Source: Geodermatophilus sabuli (GTDB lineage Bacteria > Actinomycetota > Actinomycetes > Mycobacteriales > Geodermatophilaceae). From it: 64,000 nucleotides of DNA. The stretch lies in NCBI RefSeq assembly GCF_900215145.1, contig NZ_OBDO01000007.1:1-64000 (forward strand). Reading direction: 5' to 3'. The notes below the pieces were generated by a model that saw only the letters and a program-made list of their open reading frames with translations, did not search any database and was not told the DNA's origin. Both the position numbers and the translations under genes were made by a program. Position 1 is the stretch's first letter. Every line of letters starts with the position of its first letter. Shown piece by piece: positions 44,056 through 58,679 of the stretch.

Positions 44056-44553
44056 TCATGACCGGTCGACGCCCCGCCGCTGCCACCACCGCCGGCGGCG
44101 GACCGGGGGCGGCGGCGGTGCGGGCGGCGCCGGCGGCGGACGGGTCGCCCGCCAGTGGTCCACGAGCGCGTCGACGTCGGCCAGGCCGGGGACGGGGGCC
44201 CAGCGGCTCTCCTGCGGGCGGCGCCAGAACGCCTCGACCTGGGTGTTGTAGTCCTCGGCCAGCGCGCGGACGGCGTCCTCCGACTCCAGGCGGTCCGCCC
44301 GCGCCGGCAGCCCGTCGCGCTCCCTGCGCAGCGCCAGCCCGGGCGGCAGCATCGCCGCGGTGTCCACGCCCTCGCGGCGCGCCTTGTCCACCGCCCAGTC
44401 GTAGGCGGTCTCCTCGGCGGCCCGGCGGGGCAGCGGCTTCCCGGCGCCCCGCAGGCCGTCGAAGTCCCCCCGGGCCAGACCGCGGCTGATCTGCGACTCC
44501 ACCCAGGTCTCGAACGACATCCCGGTCGGCTTGCGCTCGGTCATCTCCTCCAT
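44056..44553 (-). CDS. DUF1992 (DnaJ-homologue subfamily C member 28-like) protein
   Basis: 165 residues. MSFETWVESQISRGLARGDFDGLRGAGKPLP is the DUF1992 hallmark, followed by DKARREGVDTAAMLPPGLALRRER and a proline-rich C terminus (RPPPAPPAPPPPPVRRRRWW). Function unknown. The start may be the ATG at 44553 or three codons downstream (44544); neither has a well-spaced ribosome site. The 44554-44817 spacer before sulP shows no clear signal. Confidence 0.8.
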   Translation of the reverse strand: MEEMTERKPTGMSFETWVESQISRGLARGDFDGLRGAGKPLPRRAAEETAYDWAVDKARREGVDTAAMLPPGLALRRERDGLPARADRLESEDAVRALAEDYNTQVEAFWRRPQESRWAPVPGLADVDALVDHWRATRPPPAPPAPPPPPVRRRRWWQRRGVDRS

Positions 44554-44817
44554 GGTCACACCGGCGCGGCCCGGCTCACCGCCGCAGCCCTGGCCGTCTC
44601 CCCCACCTGGGGTGAGAACCGTCCACCGGGGTGAGCGGGCCGGCTCCGGCGCCGCGCCGGCGTGACGGAGGACGCAGACCCTCCCCTCACGTGAGGTGTC
44701 GGGTCCGCGGCAGACTGGGCGGCGACTCCGCACCGGGCACCGCTGCCCGCGGCGCGCCCGCTCCCCCGCCCCGTTCCGCTCGTCCCGGGACGGGGCGTCC
44801 TCCCGAGAACCGGTGGC

Positions 44818-46293
44818 ATGCCCTCCCTCACTGCTGCGCGCACCCGCCCGTCCTGGCTGTCACCGGCCGTCGCCCGCACCGAGGTGCTGGCCGGCCTGGT
44901 CGTCGCGTTGGCGCTGATCCCCGAGGCGATCAGCTTCTCGATCCTCGCCGGCGTCGACCCGCGGGTGGGCCTGTTCGCCTCCTTCACGATGGCCGTCGTC
45001 ATCGCGTTCACCGGCGGCCGCCCGGCGATGATCAGCGCCGCCACCGGCGCGATCGCCCTGGTGATCGCGCCGCTGGTCGCGTCGCACGGCCTGCAGTACC
45101 TGGTCGCCGCGGTGATCCTGGGCGGGCTCCTGCAGATCCTGCTGGCCGCGGCCGGCGTCGCCCGGCTGATGCGGTTCATCCCGCGCAGCGTGATGGTCGG
45201 CTTCGTCAACGCCCTGGCCATCCTGATCTTCGGCGCGCAGATCACGCACCTGGTCGACGTGCCGTGGCTGGTCTACCCGATGGTCGCCGCCGGGCTGGCG
45301 ATCATCTTCCTGTTCCCGCGGCTCACCACTGCCGTCCCGGCGCCGCTGGTGGCGATCGTCGTGCTCACGGTGCTCACCGTGGCCGCGGGCCTGGACCTGC
45401 CCGACGTCGGCGACGAGGGCCGGCTGCCCGACAGCCTGCCGTCGCTGGTGGTCCCCGACGTCCCGCTGACCTGGGAGACGCTCCGGGTCATCGCCCCCTA
45501 CGCCCTCGGCATCGCCTTCGTCGGGCTCATGGAGTCGCTGATGACGGCGAAGCTCGTCGACGACATCACCGACATCCGCTCGGACAAGACCCGCGAGTCG
45601 TGGGGCCAGGGCGTCGCCAACGTCGTCACCGGCTTCTTCGGCGGCATGGGCGGCTGCGCCATGATCGGCCAGACGATGATCAACGTGAAGTCGGCCGGCG
45701 CCCGCACGCGGTTGTCCACCTTCCTGGCCGGCGTCTTCCTGCTGGTCCTGGTGGTCGCGCTCGGCGACGTCGTCGCGACCATCCCCATGGCGGCGCTGGT
45801 CGCCGTGATGGTCTTCGTGTCCATCGCGACCTTCGACTGGCACAGCCTGCGCACCCTGCGGTCGATGCCGCTGAGCGAGACCGCCGTCATGGTCTCGACC
45901 GTCGCCGTCGTCGTCGCCACCTCGAACCTGGCCATCGGGGTCGGGGTCGGCGTCCTCGTGGCCTGCGTGCTGTTCGCCCGCCGCGTCGCCCACCTCGTCG
46001 AGGTCACCGCCAGGACCGATGAGCAGGGCCGGCGGCACTACGCCGTGCACGGCGCGATGTTCTTCGCCTCCAGCAACGACCTCGTCCACCAGTTCGACTA
46101 CGCCGGAGACCCGGCGGAGGTCGTCATCGACCTGTCGGACGCCCAGATCTGGGACGCCTCGACCGTGGCCGCGCTCGACGCGATCACCCACAAGTACGGG
46201 ACCCGCGGGAAGACGGCGACGATCGTCGGCCTCGACCCCCACTCGGCCACCCGCTTCGAGCGGCACACCGGTCGGCTGAGCGGGGCGCACTGA
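44818..46293 (+). CDS. SulP family anion transporter with STAS domain
   Basis: A 491-residue SulP permease: about 11-12 hydrophobic helices (residues 20-400; EVLAGLVVALALIPEAISFSILAGVDPRVGLFASF at the start, split: SulP signature), GGMGGCAMIGQTMINVKSGG-like turn, then a C-terminal STAS domain (about 405-490; FDYAGDPAEVVIDLSDAQIWDASTV). It probably imports sulfate, bicarbonate or another inorganic anion; no sulfur genes adjoin. ATG at 44818 before the normal N-terminal helix. Confidence 0.88.
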   Translation: MPSLTAARTRPSWLSPAVARTEVLAGLVVALALIPEAISFSILAGVDPRVGLFASFTMAVVIAFTGGRPAMISAATGAIALVIAPLVASHGLQYLVAAVILGGLLQILLAAAGVARLMRFIPRSVMVGFVNALAILIFGAQITHLVDVPWLVYPMVAAGLAIIFLFPRLTTAVPAPLVAIVVLTVLTVAAGLDLPDVGDEGRLPDSLPSLVVPDVPLTWETLRVIAPYALGIAFVGLMESLMTAKLVDDITDIRSDKTRESWGQGVANVVTGFFGGMGGCAMIGQTMINVKSAGARTRLSTFLAGVFLLVLVVALGDVVATIPMAALVAVMVFVSIATFDWHSLRTLRSMPLSETAVMVSTVAVVVATSNLAIGVGVGVLVACVLFARRVAHLVEVTARTDEQGRRHYAVHGAMFFASSNDLVHQFDYAGDPAEVVIDLSDAQIWDASTVAALDAITHKYGTRGKTATIVGLDPHSATRFERHTGRLSGAH

Positions 46294-46354
46294 GGAACTC
46301 CCGCACCCGGCTGCCTCGAGATGACCCACCCCGTTCCGGGGTTCCTCGCGGAGC

Positions 46355-47443
46355 GTGGCGACCCGCCACGAACGGGTGAGAGAGCAGCTCAGCGCGCTGC
46401 GCACCGGCCCCGGACCCCCCACGCTGGCCGTCGTGCCGCTGTCCGTGCCCGGGTTGCCCGACGTGCCCCCCGAGCTGGCCGGGCCGGTCGCGGTGCAGCT
46501 GGCCAAGCCGGTCCGGGACCTCCCGCACGCCGACGCGCTGCCCGGCGGCGTCCTCTACGAGCCCAAGTGGGACGGCTACCGGCTGGTCGTCGTCCGCACC
46601 GGCGGCTCCACCAGGGTCTGGTCCAAGCAGGGCCGCGACCTCACCGACCGCTTCCCGGACGTCGCGGCCGCCGCCGTCGCCCAGGTGCCGCCCGGCACGG
46701 TGGTCGACGGCGAGGTCGTCGTCTGGAACGGCACCCGCCTGGACTTCGGCCTGCTGCAGCGCCGGATGGTCACGCCACCGGGCCGGATCGGCGCCCTGGT
46801 CGCGTCCGCCCCGGCCTCCTACGTCGCCTTCGACCTGCTCGCCCTCGGCGGGGCCGACCTGCGGGTGCGCCGGCTGCGCGAGCGGCGGGCCGCCCTGGAG
46901 GAGCTGGCCGCGCGCTGGGCGCCGCCGATGCAGCTCTCACCGGTCACCACCGACCCCGCGGAGGCGCGCCAGTGGTCGAGCGACTGGCGCGCCGCCGGCG
47001 TCGAGGGCCTGGTCGCCAAGGGCGCCGGGACCCGGTACGCGCCGGGCCGCCGCGAGTGGCTCAAGGTCAAGTCCTGGGAGACCACCGAGGTGCTCGCCGG
47101 CGGCGTCATCGGCCCCCTCGAGCGGCCCAGCCAGCTCGTGGCCGGCCGCTACCGCGACGGCGAGCTGGTCGTGGTGGGGCGCACCAGCCCGCTCTCGCCG
47201 ACCTCCGCCGCCGAGCTGGCCGCCGTCCTGCGCCCGGCCGGCGACGACCACCCCTGGCCGGAGCGGATCGGCACCGGACGGTTCGGCGGCGGCCGGCTGT
47301 CGGTGCCCCTCACCCGGGTGCACCCCGACGTCGTCGTCGAGGTGAGCGCCGACGCCGCGCTGCAGGCCGGCGTCTTCCGCCACCCGCTGCGCTTCGTCCG
47401 GGTGCGGGCCGACCTCCACCCGGAGGACGTGCCCGGCATCTGA
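46355..47443 (+). CDS. ATP-dependent DNA ligase (LigC-like)
   Basis: A 362-residue ATP-type ligase. The adenylation lysine motif is EPKWDGYR (about 69-76); further nucleotidyltransferase motifs are VDGEVVVWNG, EGLVAKGAGTRY and REWLKVKSW. An OB-fold C terminus follows (HPDVVVEVSADAAL). LigC-type ligases repair gapped or ribo-containing breaks, often with LigD-type systems. The start is uncertain: GTG at 46355 gives a short extra N terminus before QLAKPVRDLP. Confidence 0.87.
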   Translation: MATRHERVREQLSALRTGPGPPTLAVVPLSVPGLPDVPPELAGPVAVQLAKPVRDLPHADALPGGVLYEPKWDGYRLVVVRTGGSTRVWSKQGRDLTDRFPDVAAAAVAQVPPGTVVDGEVVVWNGTRLDFGLLQRRMVTPPGRIGALVASAPASYVAFDLLALGGADLRVRRLRERRAALEELAARWAPPMQLSPVTTDPAEARQWSSDWRAAGVEGLVAKGAGTRYAPGRREWLKVKSWETTEVLAGGVIGPLERPSQLVAGRYRDGELVVVGRTSPLSPTSAAELAAVLRPAGDDHPWPERIGTGRFGGGRLSVPLTRVHPDVVVEVSADAALQAGVFRHPLRFVRVRADLHPEDVPGI

Positions 47444-47444
47444 C

Positions 47445-47466
47445 GTCGGTTTCCGCGGAAACCGGC
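47445..47466. repeat. Fourth GGTTTCCGCGGAAACC palindrome
   Basis: CGGTTTCCGCGGAAACCG (47447-47464), perfect over 18 bases, between the convergent ligase and MarR genes, whose stops flank it. Confidence 0.78.
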
Positions 47467-47468
47467 GT

Positions 47469-47993
47469 CTAGGGGTTCTGCGGCGTCCGGCCCAGGGCGA
47501 CCAGGAGACGGCGCAGCAGGTCGGCGAGCTGGTCCCGGTCGGCGTCGGAGAGCCCCGCGAGCAACCGGCGCTCGGTCTCCAGGTGGTCGGGCAGGGCGGC
47601 GTCCAGCGCGGCGCGGCCGGCGTCGGTGAGCGTGACGACGACGGCCCGCCCGTCGGCCTCGCTGCGCTCCCGGGTGATCAGCCCCTTCTCCTCCAGCCGG
47701 TCCAGCCGTTGCGTGATCGCCCCGGAGGTGACCAGCGCGGTGCGCATGAGCGCGGTGGGGGTCAGCTGGTAGGGCGCGCCGGCGCGGCGCAACGCGGCCA
47801 GCACGTCGAACGACGGCGCGTCGAGGCCGTACCGGGCGAAGGTGGCCCGCTGGGCGAGGAAGACCTCCCGCTGCAGCTGGCTGATCCGGCCGATCACGCC
47901 CATCGGTGTGCAGTCGAGGTCGGGGCGCTCCCGCGCCCACTGCGTGAGGATCAGGTCGACGGCGTCCTCGGCACGCCGCTCGGTCGTGCTCAT
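47469..47993 (-). CDS. MarR family transcriptional regulator
   Basis: 174 residues. The winged helix contains ALMRTALVTSGAITQRLDRLEEKGLITRERSEADGR with the DGR wing motif. It overlaps the NmrA-like gene (ATGA, 47990-47993), so regulator and enzyme are one operon. The palindrome 6 bases before the NmrA start is the likely binding site. Confidence 0.9.
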   Translation of the reverse strand: MSTTERRAEDAVDLILTQWARERPDLDCTPMGVIGRISQLQREVFLAQRATFARYGLDAPSFDVLAALRRAGAPYQLTPTALMRTALVTSGAITQRLDRLEEKGLITRERSEADGRAVVVTLTDAGRAALDAALPDHLETERRLLAGLSDADRDQLADLLRRLLVALGRTPQNP

Positions 47994-48835
47994 GCCGCGA
48001 GGGCCACGTCAGCCAGGTGGTCGGCGTAGCTGCGCGGCGGACGGCCGAGCAGCGCGGTCAGCACCCGCGGGCTGCCCACGAAGCCGTGGGCCCGGTAGTG
48101 GTCGAACATCAGCCGGCGGCAGCGCCCGGCGTAGGCCATGTCCCGCCCACCCACCCCGTCGCCGCGGGGGACGACGTCCTCGGCGACCACCTCGCGCCCG
48201 AGCCGCTCGCCGATGAGCTCGGCGATCCGGGGGGCGGTCAGCGCCTCGGGCCCGACCGCCTCGAAGGTGCCGCCGTCCAGGCCGTCCTCGGTGAGCAGCA
48301 CGGCGGCGGCCTGGGCGACGTCGGCCAGGTCGACCAGCGACTGCCCGGTTCGCAGGCCCCAGGTGCTGCGCAGCCGACCGGTGCGGACCGCCTCGGCCAC
48401 CTGCTCGTCGAGGTTCTGCGCGTAGGCGCACGGCTGGAGGACCCGCCAGGCCAGGCCGGAGGTGTCGAGGGCCTGCTCTGCGCGGTCCTTCGCGGCGTGG
48501 TGCGGCATCGTCCGCGCCTGCGGTCGCAGCACCGAGTGGTAGACGACCCGCGGGACGCCGGCCCGCCGCGCCTCGCCGAACAGCGCCGTGGCGCCCTCGT
48601 CCTCGTCGGGGTCGAAGTTGGGCCAGATGAGGTAGAACGCGTCGGCCCCGGCGAGGACGTCGGACCACGGCTGCGGCTGGGTCAGCTCGGCGACGACCAC
48701 CTCGGCCCCCAGGGCGTCGAGCTCGGGGCGCGGGCGCGGCCGGGACACGACCGCGCGCACCTGCTCGCCCCGCTCGCGCAGGGCCCGCACGATCGCGGTG
48801 CCGGTCTGTCCGCCCGCTGCCGTCACCACGATCAC
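47990..48835 (-). CDS. NmrA-like NAD(P)-binding protein
   Basis: 281 residues. TAAGGQTGTAIVRALRERGEQVRAVVSR is the Rossmann nucleotide site, followed by AFYLIWPNFDPDED, HSVLRPQ and WRVLQPCAYAQNLD, as in NmrA/YtfG-type quinone oxidoreductases and redox sensors. No catalytic Tyr-Lys pair of classical SDRs. GTG at 48835 lies six bases from the MarR-type palindrome, so transcript start and codon nearly coincide. Confidence 0.86.
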   Translation of the reverse strand: MIVVTAAGGQTGTAIVRALRERGEQVRAVVSRPRPRPELDALGAEVVVAELTQPQPWSDVLAGADAFYLIWPNFDPDEDEGATALFGEARRAGVPRVVYHSVLRPQARTMPHHAAKDRAEQALDTSGLAWRVLQPCAYAQNLDEQVAEAVRTGRLRSTWGLRTGQSLVDLADVAQAAAVLLTEDGLDGGTFEAVGPEALTAPRIAELIGERLGREVVAEDVVPRGDGVGGRDMAYAGRCRRLMFDHYRAHGFVGSPRVLTALLGRPPRSYADHLADVALAA

Positions 48836-48840
48836 ACAGG

Positions 48841-48858
48841 TACCTCAGCAGTGAGGTA
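48841..48858. promoter_or_regulatory. MarR-type operator TACCTCA-GCAG-TGAGGTA
   Basis: A perfect 7+7 inverted repeat with a 4-base spacer, immediately upstream of the NmrA/MarR operon start. The same TGAGGTA half-site occurs in the operator at 32893. Confidence 0.65.
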
Positions 48859-48883
48859 TCCCCCCGTCAAGCCCCGGCCACCC

Positions 48884-49962
48884 TCAGTGCAGCCAGGTGC
48901 TGAGCCGGACGGTGAGGCCCGCCGGCCCCCGCAGCAGGTCCACGCTGTCCCAGAGCTTGCGGGCCAGCCACAGCCCCATGCCGCCGCGGCTGAGGTCGTC
49001 CCCGTGCGCGGGCCGGAAGCCGGCCAGCGGGTCGTCGAACCGGTGCCCGCTGTCGGTGATCGCGCAGACCATGCGGTCGCCGTCGGTCCAGACCCGGGCC
49101 GAGATCGGCCGCCGGCCGTGCCGGAACGCGTTCGCGGCGACCTCGCTGGTGGCCAGGTGGAGGTCCGCCCGCTGCTCGGCGTCGGGCACGTGGGCGGTGA
49201 GGACCGCGCCGATCTGGTGGCGGAGCCCGGCGAGGGTGGGGGCGTCGTCCACGGTGAGCACGGGCACGGTGTCCTCGACCGGCTCGTGCGGCGCCGGCAG
49301 GCTCCGGATGTACCGCGCCGGGTCCTGGAAGGCCGGGTTGGTCGCCCACGCCCCCCCGCGGACCACGTGGGGGTGGGTGGCGGTGGCGGTGGCGAGCACC
49401 TCGGCGGGCAGCCGTCGCCGGTCGTAGACGCACAGGGCCGAGATGGCGGTGCCGGCCATCAACCGGCTGCACGCCGACTCGAACCGCTGCCCCTCCCGCC
49501 AGCCGGTGGGGTGGTCCCCGAAGTCCACCTCGGAGAGGATCCGCAGCCGGCCCGACGGGTGCTCCGCCGCCCGTTCCACGTAGCCGCGGGCGCGGCCGAT
49601 CGCGTCGGGGGCGCGAGCGCCCAGGAGGGTGAGCCCGGGGTCGTTCTCCAGCCCCACGCCGACCTCGCCCAGCGCGTCGCACACCAGCGTGGCGGTCTCC
49701 GGCGGGCAGGCCATCGCGACCAGGTCACCGGCGCGCAGACCGTCCTCGACGAAGGGCAGGGCGTCGAGGAGCAGGTCGTCGTCACTGCCCACGACGGCGG
49801 TGCCGTGCCGGAAGCCCGCGTCGAGACCGACGCCGCCGGCAGTCCGCCCGTCCGCCTCCTCGTCCACGGTCCCCGTCCCCTTCGTGACCGGGTCGCCCCG
49901 GCCGACAACATCCTGGTACAGCCCGCGCCGGTCGCCGCGGTCCGACGAGACCGGGCGCGCCG

Positions 49963-49966
<4 letters not shown>
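48884..49966 (-). CDS. MEDS-domain / HATPase anti-sigma regulatory protein (RsbA-like)
   Basis: 360 residues. N-terminal MEDS sensor domain (about 50-215; HGTAVVGSDDDLLLDALPFVEDGLRAGD, split, and SRLMAGTAISALCVYD), then an RsbW-type ATPase (about 230-355; ATSEVAANAFRHG as N box, ITDSGHRFDDPL and GMGLWLARKL as G boxes). Proteins of this kind bind an anti-anti-sigma or sigma factor in general stress responses. The ATG overlaps the stop of the giant kinase/phosphatase gene upstream (ATGA), so the pair acts in one pathway. Confidence 0.86.
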
Positions 49967-55110
<5,144 letters not shown>

Positions 55111-55261
55111 CGTGAGCTCACGAGGGGATGGTAGGGCGCTGCACGTCCGCTCCGCCGCCACGGGGGCGGACGCCGCCACGGTGCCGGGCGCCGCCGCGGC
55201 GACGTTCCACGTGCAACACCGCCTGGGACGCCGCCCGGCGGGACCAGCCCGCCGGCCGGTC

Positions 55262-55744
55262 CTACCGCGGGCCCTCCACGCCGATCCCGCCGAACAGGAC
55301 GTCGGCGTGGACGCGGAGGTCGGCGCCGCGCTCGTCCTCGGTCCGCATGACGTCGGCGCCCTTCTCGATGCCGATGCCGCCCACGCCGCGGAAGGCCCAC
55401 CACACCCGCCAGCCGGCCGGCACCCGGACGCCCATGCCCCCCATCAGCGCCCGCACGGTGAGATCGACGCCGCCGGGCACCCGCGGCAGCGCGGTGAGGT
55501 CGAGTTCCGCGCCGCCCATGACCAGGTCCACGCGCACCCGCGCCAGCTCCGGGTTCGTCGGCCGCAGCTGGACGCCACCGACCGCGACCACCCGTCGGAT
55601 GCCGGCGGTGCTCTCGTCGCCCTCGTTCTTGCGGCGGGCGACCAGCCGGCCGGTCAGCGCGACCGCCCCCTGCAGGGCCCACCAGCCCAGCAGCCAGGGC
55701 AGGACCCTCCGGACGGCGGGAGGCAGTGGTCGCGACGTCGTCAT
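55262..55744 (-). CDS. LiaF-like C-terminal domain protein
   Basis: 160 residues: one N-terminal hydrophobic helix (about 10-33), then a beta-rich domain like the C terminus of LiaF/YvqF cell-wall stress proteins (DLVMGGAELDL, RALMGGMGVRVPAGW, DVLFGGIGVEG). Likely a membrane-associated protein; no LiaRS system adjoins. The ATG at 55744 is chosen because the residues before it are not family-like. Confidence 0.72.
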   Translation of the reverse strand: MTTSRPLPPAVRRVLPWLLGWWALQGAVALTGRLVARRKNEGDESTAGIRRVVAVGGVQLRPTNPELARVRVDLVMGGAELDLTALPRVPGGVDLTVRALMGGMGVRVPAGWRVWWAFRGVGGIGIEKGADVMRTEDERGADLRVHADVLFGGIGVEGPR

Positions 55745-55823
55745 GGGCCCAGCCTGCCCGCCGTCCCGCCCCAGGCCCAGGGGGGTGCTCCCGGCACCGT
55801 CGAGCGGCATCCGGTCAGCGCGT

Positions 55824-57398
55824 TCAGTACCGGAAGCGGCCCACTGCCGAGCTGAGCGCCGACGCCATCCGGGCGACCTCGTCCATCGCCGTCCGGGCGT
55901 CGGTCATCGCGCGGGTCGTGGCCCCGGCCGCACCAGCGACGGCGGTGATGTTCTCCGCGATCCGGCCGGCCGACACCGCGGCCTCGGCGACGTTGCGGTT
56001 CATCTCCGTGGTGGTCGCCGTCTGCTCCTCGACGGCGGCGGCGATCGTGCCCTGCGAGTCGTTGATCAGCCCGATGATCCGGCCGATCTCGCCGATGGCC
56101 CGCACCGCGCCGCCGGTGTCGGCCTGGATCGCCTCGACCCGGGCGGTGATGGTGTGGGTGGCCTTCGCCGTCTCCTGGGCCAGCTCCTTGACCTCGTTGG
56201 CGACGACGGCGAACCCCTTGCCCGCCTCTCCGGCGCGGGCCGCCTCGATGGTCGCGTTGAGCGCCAGCAGGTTGGTCTGCTCGGCGATGGCGGTGATCAC
56301 CTGGACCACGCCGGCGATCTCGCGCGAGGAGTCGCCCAGCTTGGCGACGGTCGCGGTGGTGGCGTCGGCGACGGTGACCGCCTGGGCGGCCACCCGGGCC
56401 ACCTCGCCGGCGTTGCGCGCGATCTCACCGATGGAGGCCCCCATCTCCTCCGAGCCCGCGGCGACCGTCTGCACGTTGCGCGACACCTGGCCGGCCGCCG
56501 CGGCGACCACCCCGCTCTGCTCCGCGGACTCGTCGGCCAGCCGGGTCATGTCCCGCGCGGTCACGGTGAGCTCCTCGGTCGCCGAGGCGAGCGTCGTCGT
56601 GGTGTCGCCGATGGTGGTCACCACCCCGCGGAGGCTGCCCAGTGAGGTCTCCAGCGCCGCCGCCATCCGGCCGATCTCGTCCCGGCTGGTGACGCCGGTG
56701 ACCCCACGCAGGTCGCCCTCGGCGAGACCGGCCAGCACCGCGCCCACCCGGCGCAGCGGCCCGACCACTGACCGCGTCACGACCCAGCCGATCCCGGCCA
56801 GCACCAGCACCCCACCGGCGGCCACGAGCACCGCCAGGGTGATCGCCGTCCCCCGCTGGTCGGTGCTGGCGGCGGCCGCGGCCACGGCCGCCCCGTCGAC
56901 GGCGGCACCGACGGCGGGCAGCTCGTCCTCGAGGACGGCGAAGGCCTCGGCGAACGCCGGGTAGCCGGCCCGGGCGGCGGCGGGGTCGGTCGCGGTTCGG
57001 GCGACGATGCGGTCGGCCGCGGCGAGGTAGGCCTCGACCTCGGGGGTGACCTCGGCGACGGCCGCGCCCACCTCGGGGTCCAGCCCGGCGTCGGCCACCG
57101 CCGCGAGCACCTCGCGGAAGGTCGCGTCGTGCGCGGCGAGGTCTGCCGTCGTCCCGCCGCCGGAGCCGTCCAGCAGCGCCTGGAGGACGTCGCCCCGGAC
57201 GGCGTCGTGCATCATGTCCGCCTCCAGCGCGGCGGCGGTCGCGCGGGTGGTGGCGAGCAGCTCGTCGGTGCGCTCGCCCGTCCCGTGCAGGGCCTGCACG
57301 GTCAGGACGGCGAAGACCGCGAGGACCACGGCTCCCGCGGCGACGAGGGCGGCGAGCTTGACGCCGAGCGGACGGTCCGACCAGAGGTTGCGCGCCAT
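55824..57398 (-). CDS. Methyl-accepting chemotaxis protein
   Basis: 524 residues: N-terminal helix (about 12-34), an extracytoplasmic four-helix-type sensor (35-180), a second helix (about 183-207), HAMP (208-260) and a signalling domain with the hairpin tip AIAEQTNLLALNATIEAARAG, then GKGFAVVANEVKELAQ. It should signal to CheA/CheW, none of which is in the window. GGAGTGCCCC before the ATG. Ligand unknown. Confidence 0.93.
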   Translation of the reverse strand: MARNLWSDRPLGVKLAALVAAGAVVLAVFAVLTVQALHGTGERTDELLATTRATAAALEADMMHDAVRGDVLQALLDGSGGGTTADLAAHDATFREVLAAVADAGLDPEVGAAVAEVTPEVEAYLAAADRIVARTATDPAAARAGYPAFAEAFAVLEDELPAVGAAVDGAAVAAAAASTDQRGTAITLAVLVAAGGVLVLAGIGWVVTRSVVGPLRRVGAVLAGLAEGDLRGVTGVTSRDEIGRMAAALETSLGSLRGVVTTIGDTTTTLASATEELTVTARDMTRLADESAEQSGVVAAAAGQVSRNVQTVAAGSEEMGASIGEIARNAGEVARVAAQAVTVADATTATVAKLGDSSREIAGVVQVITAIAEQTNLLALNATIEAARAGEAGKGFAVVANEVKELAQETAKATHTITARVEAIQADTGGAVRAIGEIGRIIGLINDSQGTIAAAVEEQTATTTEMNRNVAEAAVSAGRIAENITAVAGAAGATTRAMTDARTAMDEVARMASALSSAVGRFRY

Positions 57399-57534
57399 GG
57401 GGCACTCCTGCGTCGCGGGTGGTCGGCGCGGAGGTGCGCACCGTTGGCACCTCGATCGGCACGACGGTGGAGTGACTACAGCGGAACTGCTCCGATCCTC
57501 GTGGACCTCCTCGTTCCGGTGTGCCGGACCGGCC

Positions 57535-58623
57535 TCAGCGGACCAGCCGGTAGAAGCGGAAGAAGTCGTTGTCGATCGGCAGGGTCTCCACCCCGGTGAA
57601 GCCGGCCTCGCGGGCGTACCGCTCCAGGGTGGCCGGGCGCATGACGGTGCCGGTGGCCACCGAGGGCCGCGTGGACAGCCCGTCGGGCAGGCAGCAGGTG
57701 AGGCTGTAGCCGTACATCAGCCGCTCGACCTCGTCGCCGGGCGCGGTGAACTGCTCGGCCACCTTCTCGTCGACCACCAGCACCGTGCCGTCCGGGCGGG
57801 CCATCCCCCGCATCGCCGCCAGCACGGCCACCGGGTCGGCCATGTCGTGGACGCACTCGAACGCCGTCACCAGGTCGTAGCCGCCCGGCTCGCCGTCCGC
57901 CGACGCCGCGTCCACGAGGGTGAACCGGACCCGGTCGGCCACGCCGGCCTGCTCGGCGTTGCGCCGTGCCTGCTCGACGGAGGGCGCGTCGACGTCGAAG
58001 CCGTCGATCCGGGCCCGCGGGTACGCCCGCGCCATCCCGATCGCCGACCAGCCCATGCCGCAGCCGACGTCGGCGACCCGGCCGCCGCCCCGCAGGACGG
58101 TGTCCACACCGGGCACCCGCGGGAGGTCCTCGGTCGCCATCGCCCCGAGGAAGTAGGGGCGGTTGGCGTCCCCCTGCGCCTCACGGGCGTCGGGGCCCAT
58201 CTCCGCCCAGCCCAGCCCGTCGCCGGTGCGGTACGCCTCGCGCAGCCGGGGCAGGTTGCGCACGAACGCCATGGCCACGCGGGCGAACGGCGCCATGTGG
58301 GCGGGGTCCAGCTCGTCGACCAGCACGCCGCGGTACTCCGCCGGCAGCGTGTAGCGCCGCGCGTCCGACTCGGCCCGGACGTCGTCGACGGTCAGGATCC
58401 CGGCCACCGCCTGCTGCTCGAGCCACTCGCGGGCGTAGCGCGGGGCGGTCCCCGTGCGGTCGGCGAGCTCGGGTGCCGTGGCCGGGGCGTCGGCCAGGGC
58501 GCGGTACCAGCCCAGCTGTGCGCCCAGGTCGACGGCGGCGAGCTCGAGGGTGGCGGTCACCCCCGCGAGGATGCGTCCGGCGAGTGCGTCGGCGGTGCCC
58601 GCCTGGGTCTCGGTCGTCGTCAT
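57535..58623 (-). CDS. SAM-dependent methyltransferase with N-terminal winged-helix domain
   Basis: 362 residues: an O-methyltransferase-type dimerisation/winged helix part (20-95; PELADRTGTAPRYAREWLEQQAVAGIL), then a class I methyltransferase core with motif I VADVGCGMGWSAIGMA, motif II FDVDAPSVEQA and post-I AFECVHDMADPV. Substrate unknown. It stands alone between the chemoreceptor and the RsmC-like gene. Confidence 0.87.
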   Translation of the reverse strand: MTTTETQAGTADALAGRILAGVTATLELAAVDLGAQLGWYRALADAPATAPELADRTGTAPRYAREWLEQQAVAGILTVDDVRAESDARRYTLPAEYRGVLVDELDPAHMAPFARVAMAFVRNLPRLREAYRTGDGLGWAEMGPDAREAQGDANRPYFLGAMATEDLPRVPGVDTVLRGGGRVADVGCGMGWSAIGMARAYPRARIDGFDVDAPSVEQARRNAEQAGVADRVRFTLVDAASADGEPGGYDLVTAFECVHDMADPVAVLAAMRGMARPDGTVLVVDEKVAEQFTAPGDEVERLMYGYSLTCCLPDGLSTRPSVATGTVMRPATLERYAREAGFTGVETLPIDNDFFRFYRLVR

Positions 58624-58679
58624 GCTCCCGCACCGTGGCCCGGACCACGGGGCCGTGGCCAGGGCCCTCCGCCCCTGCC

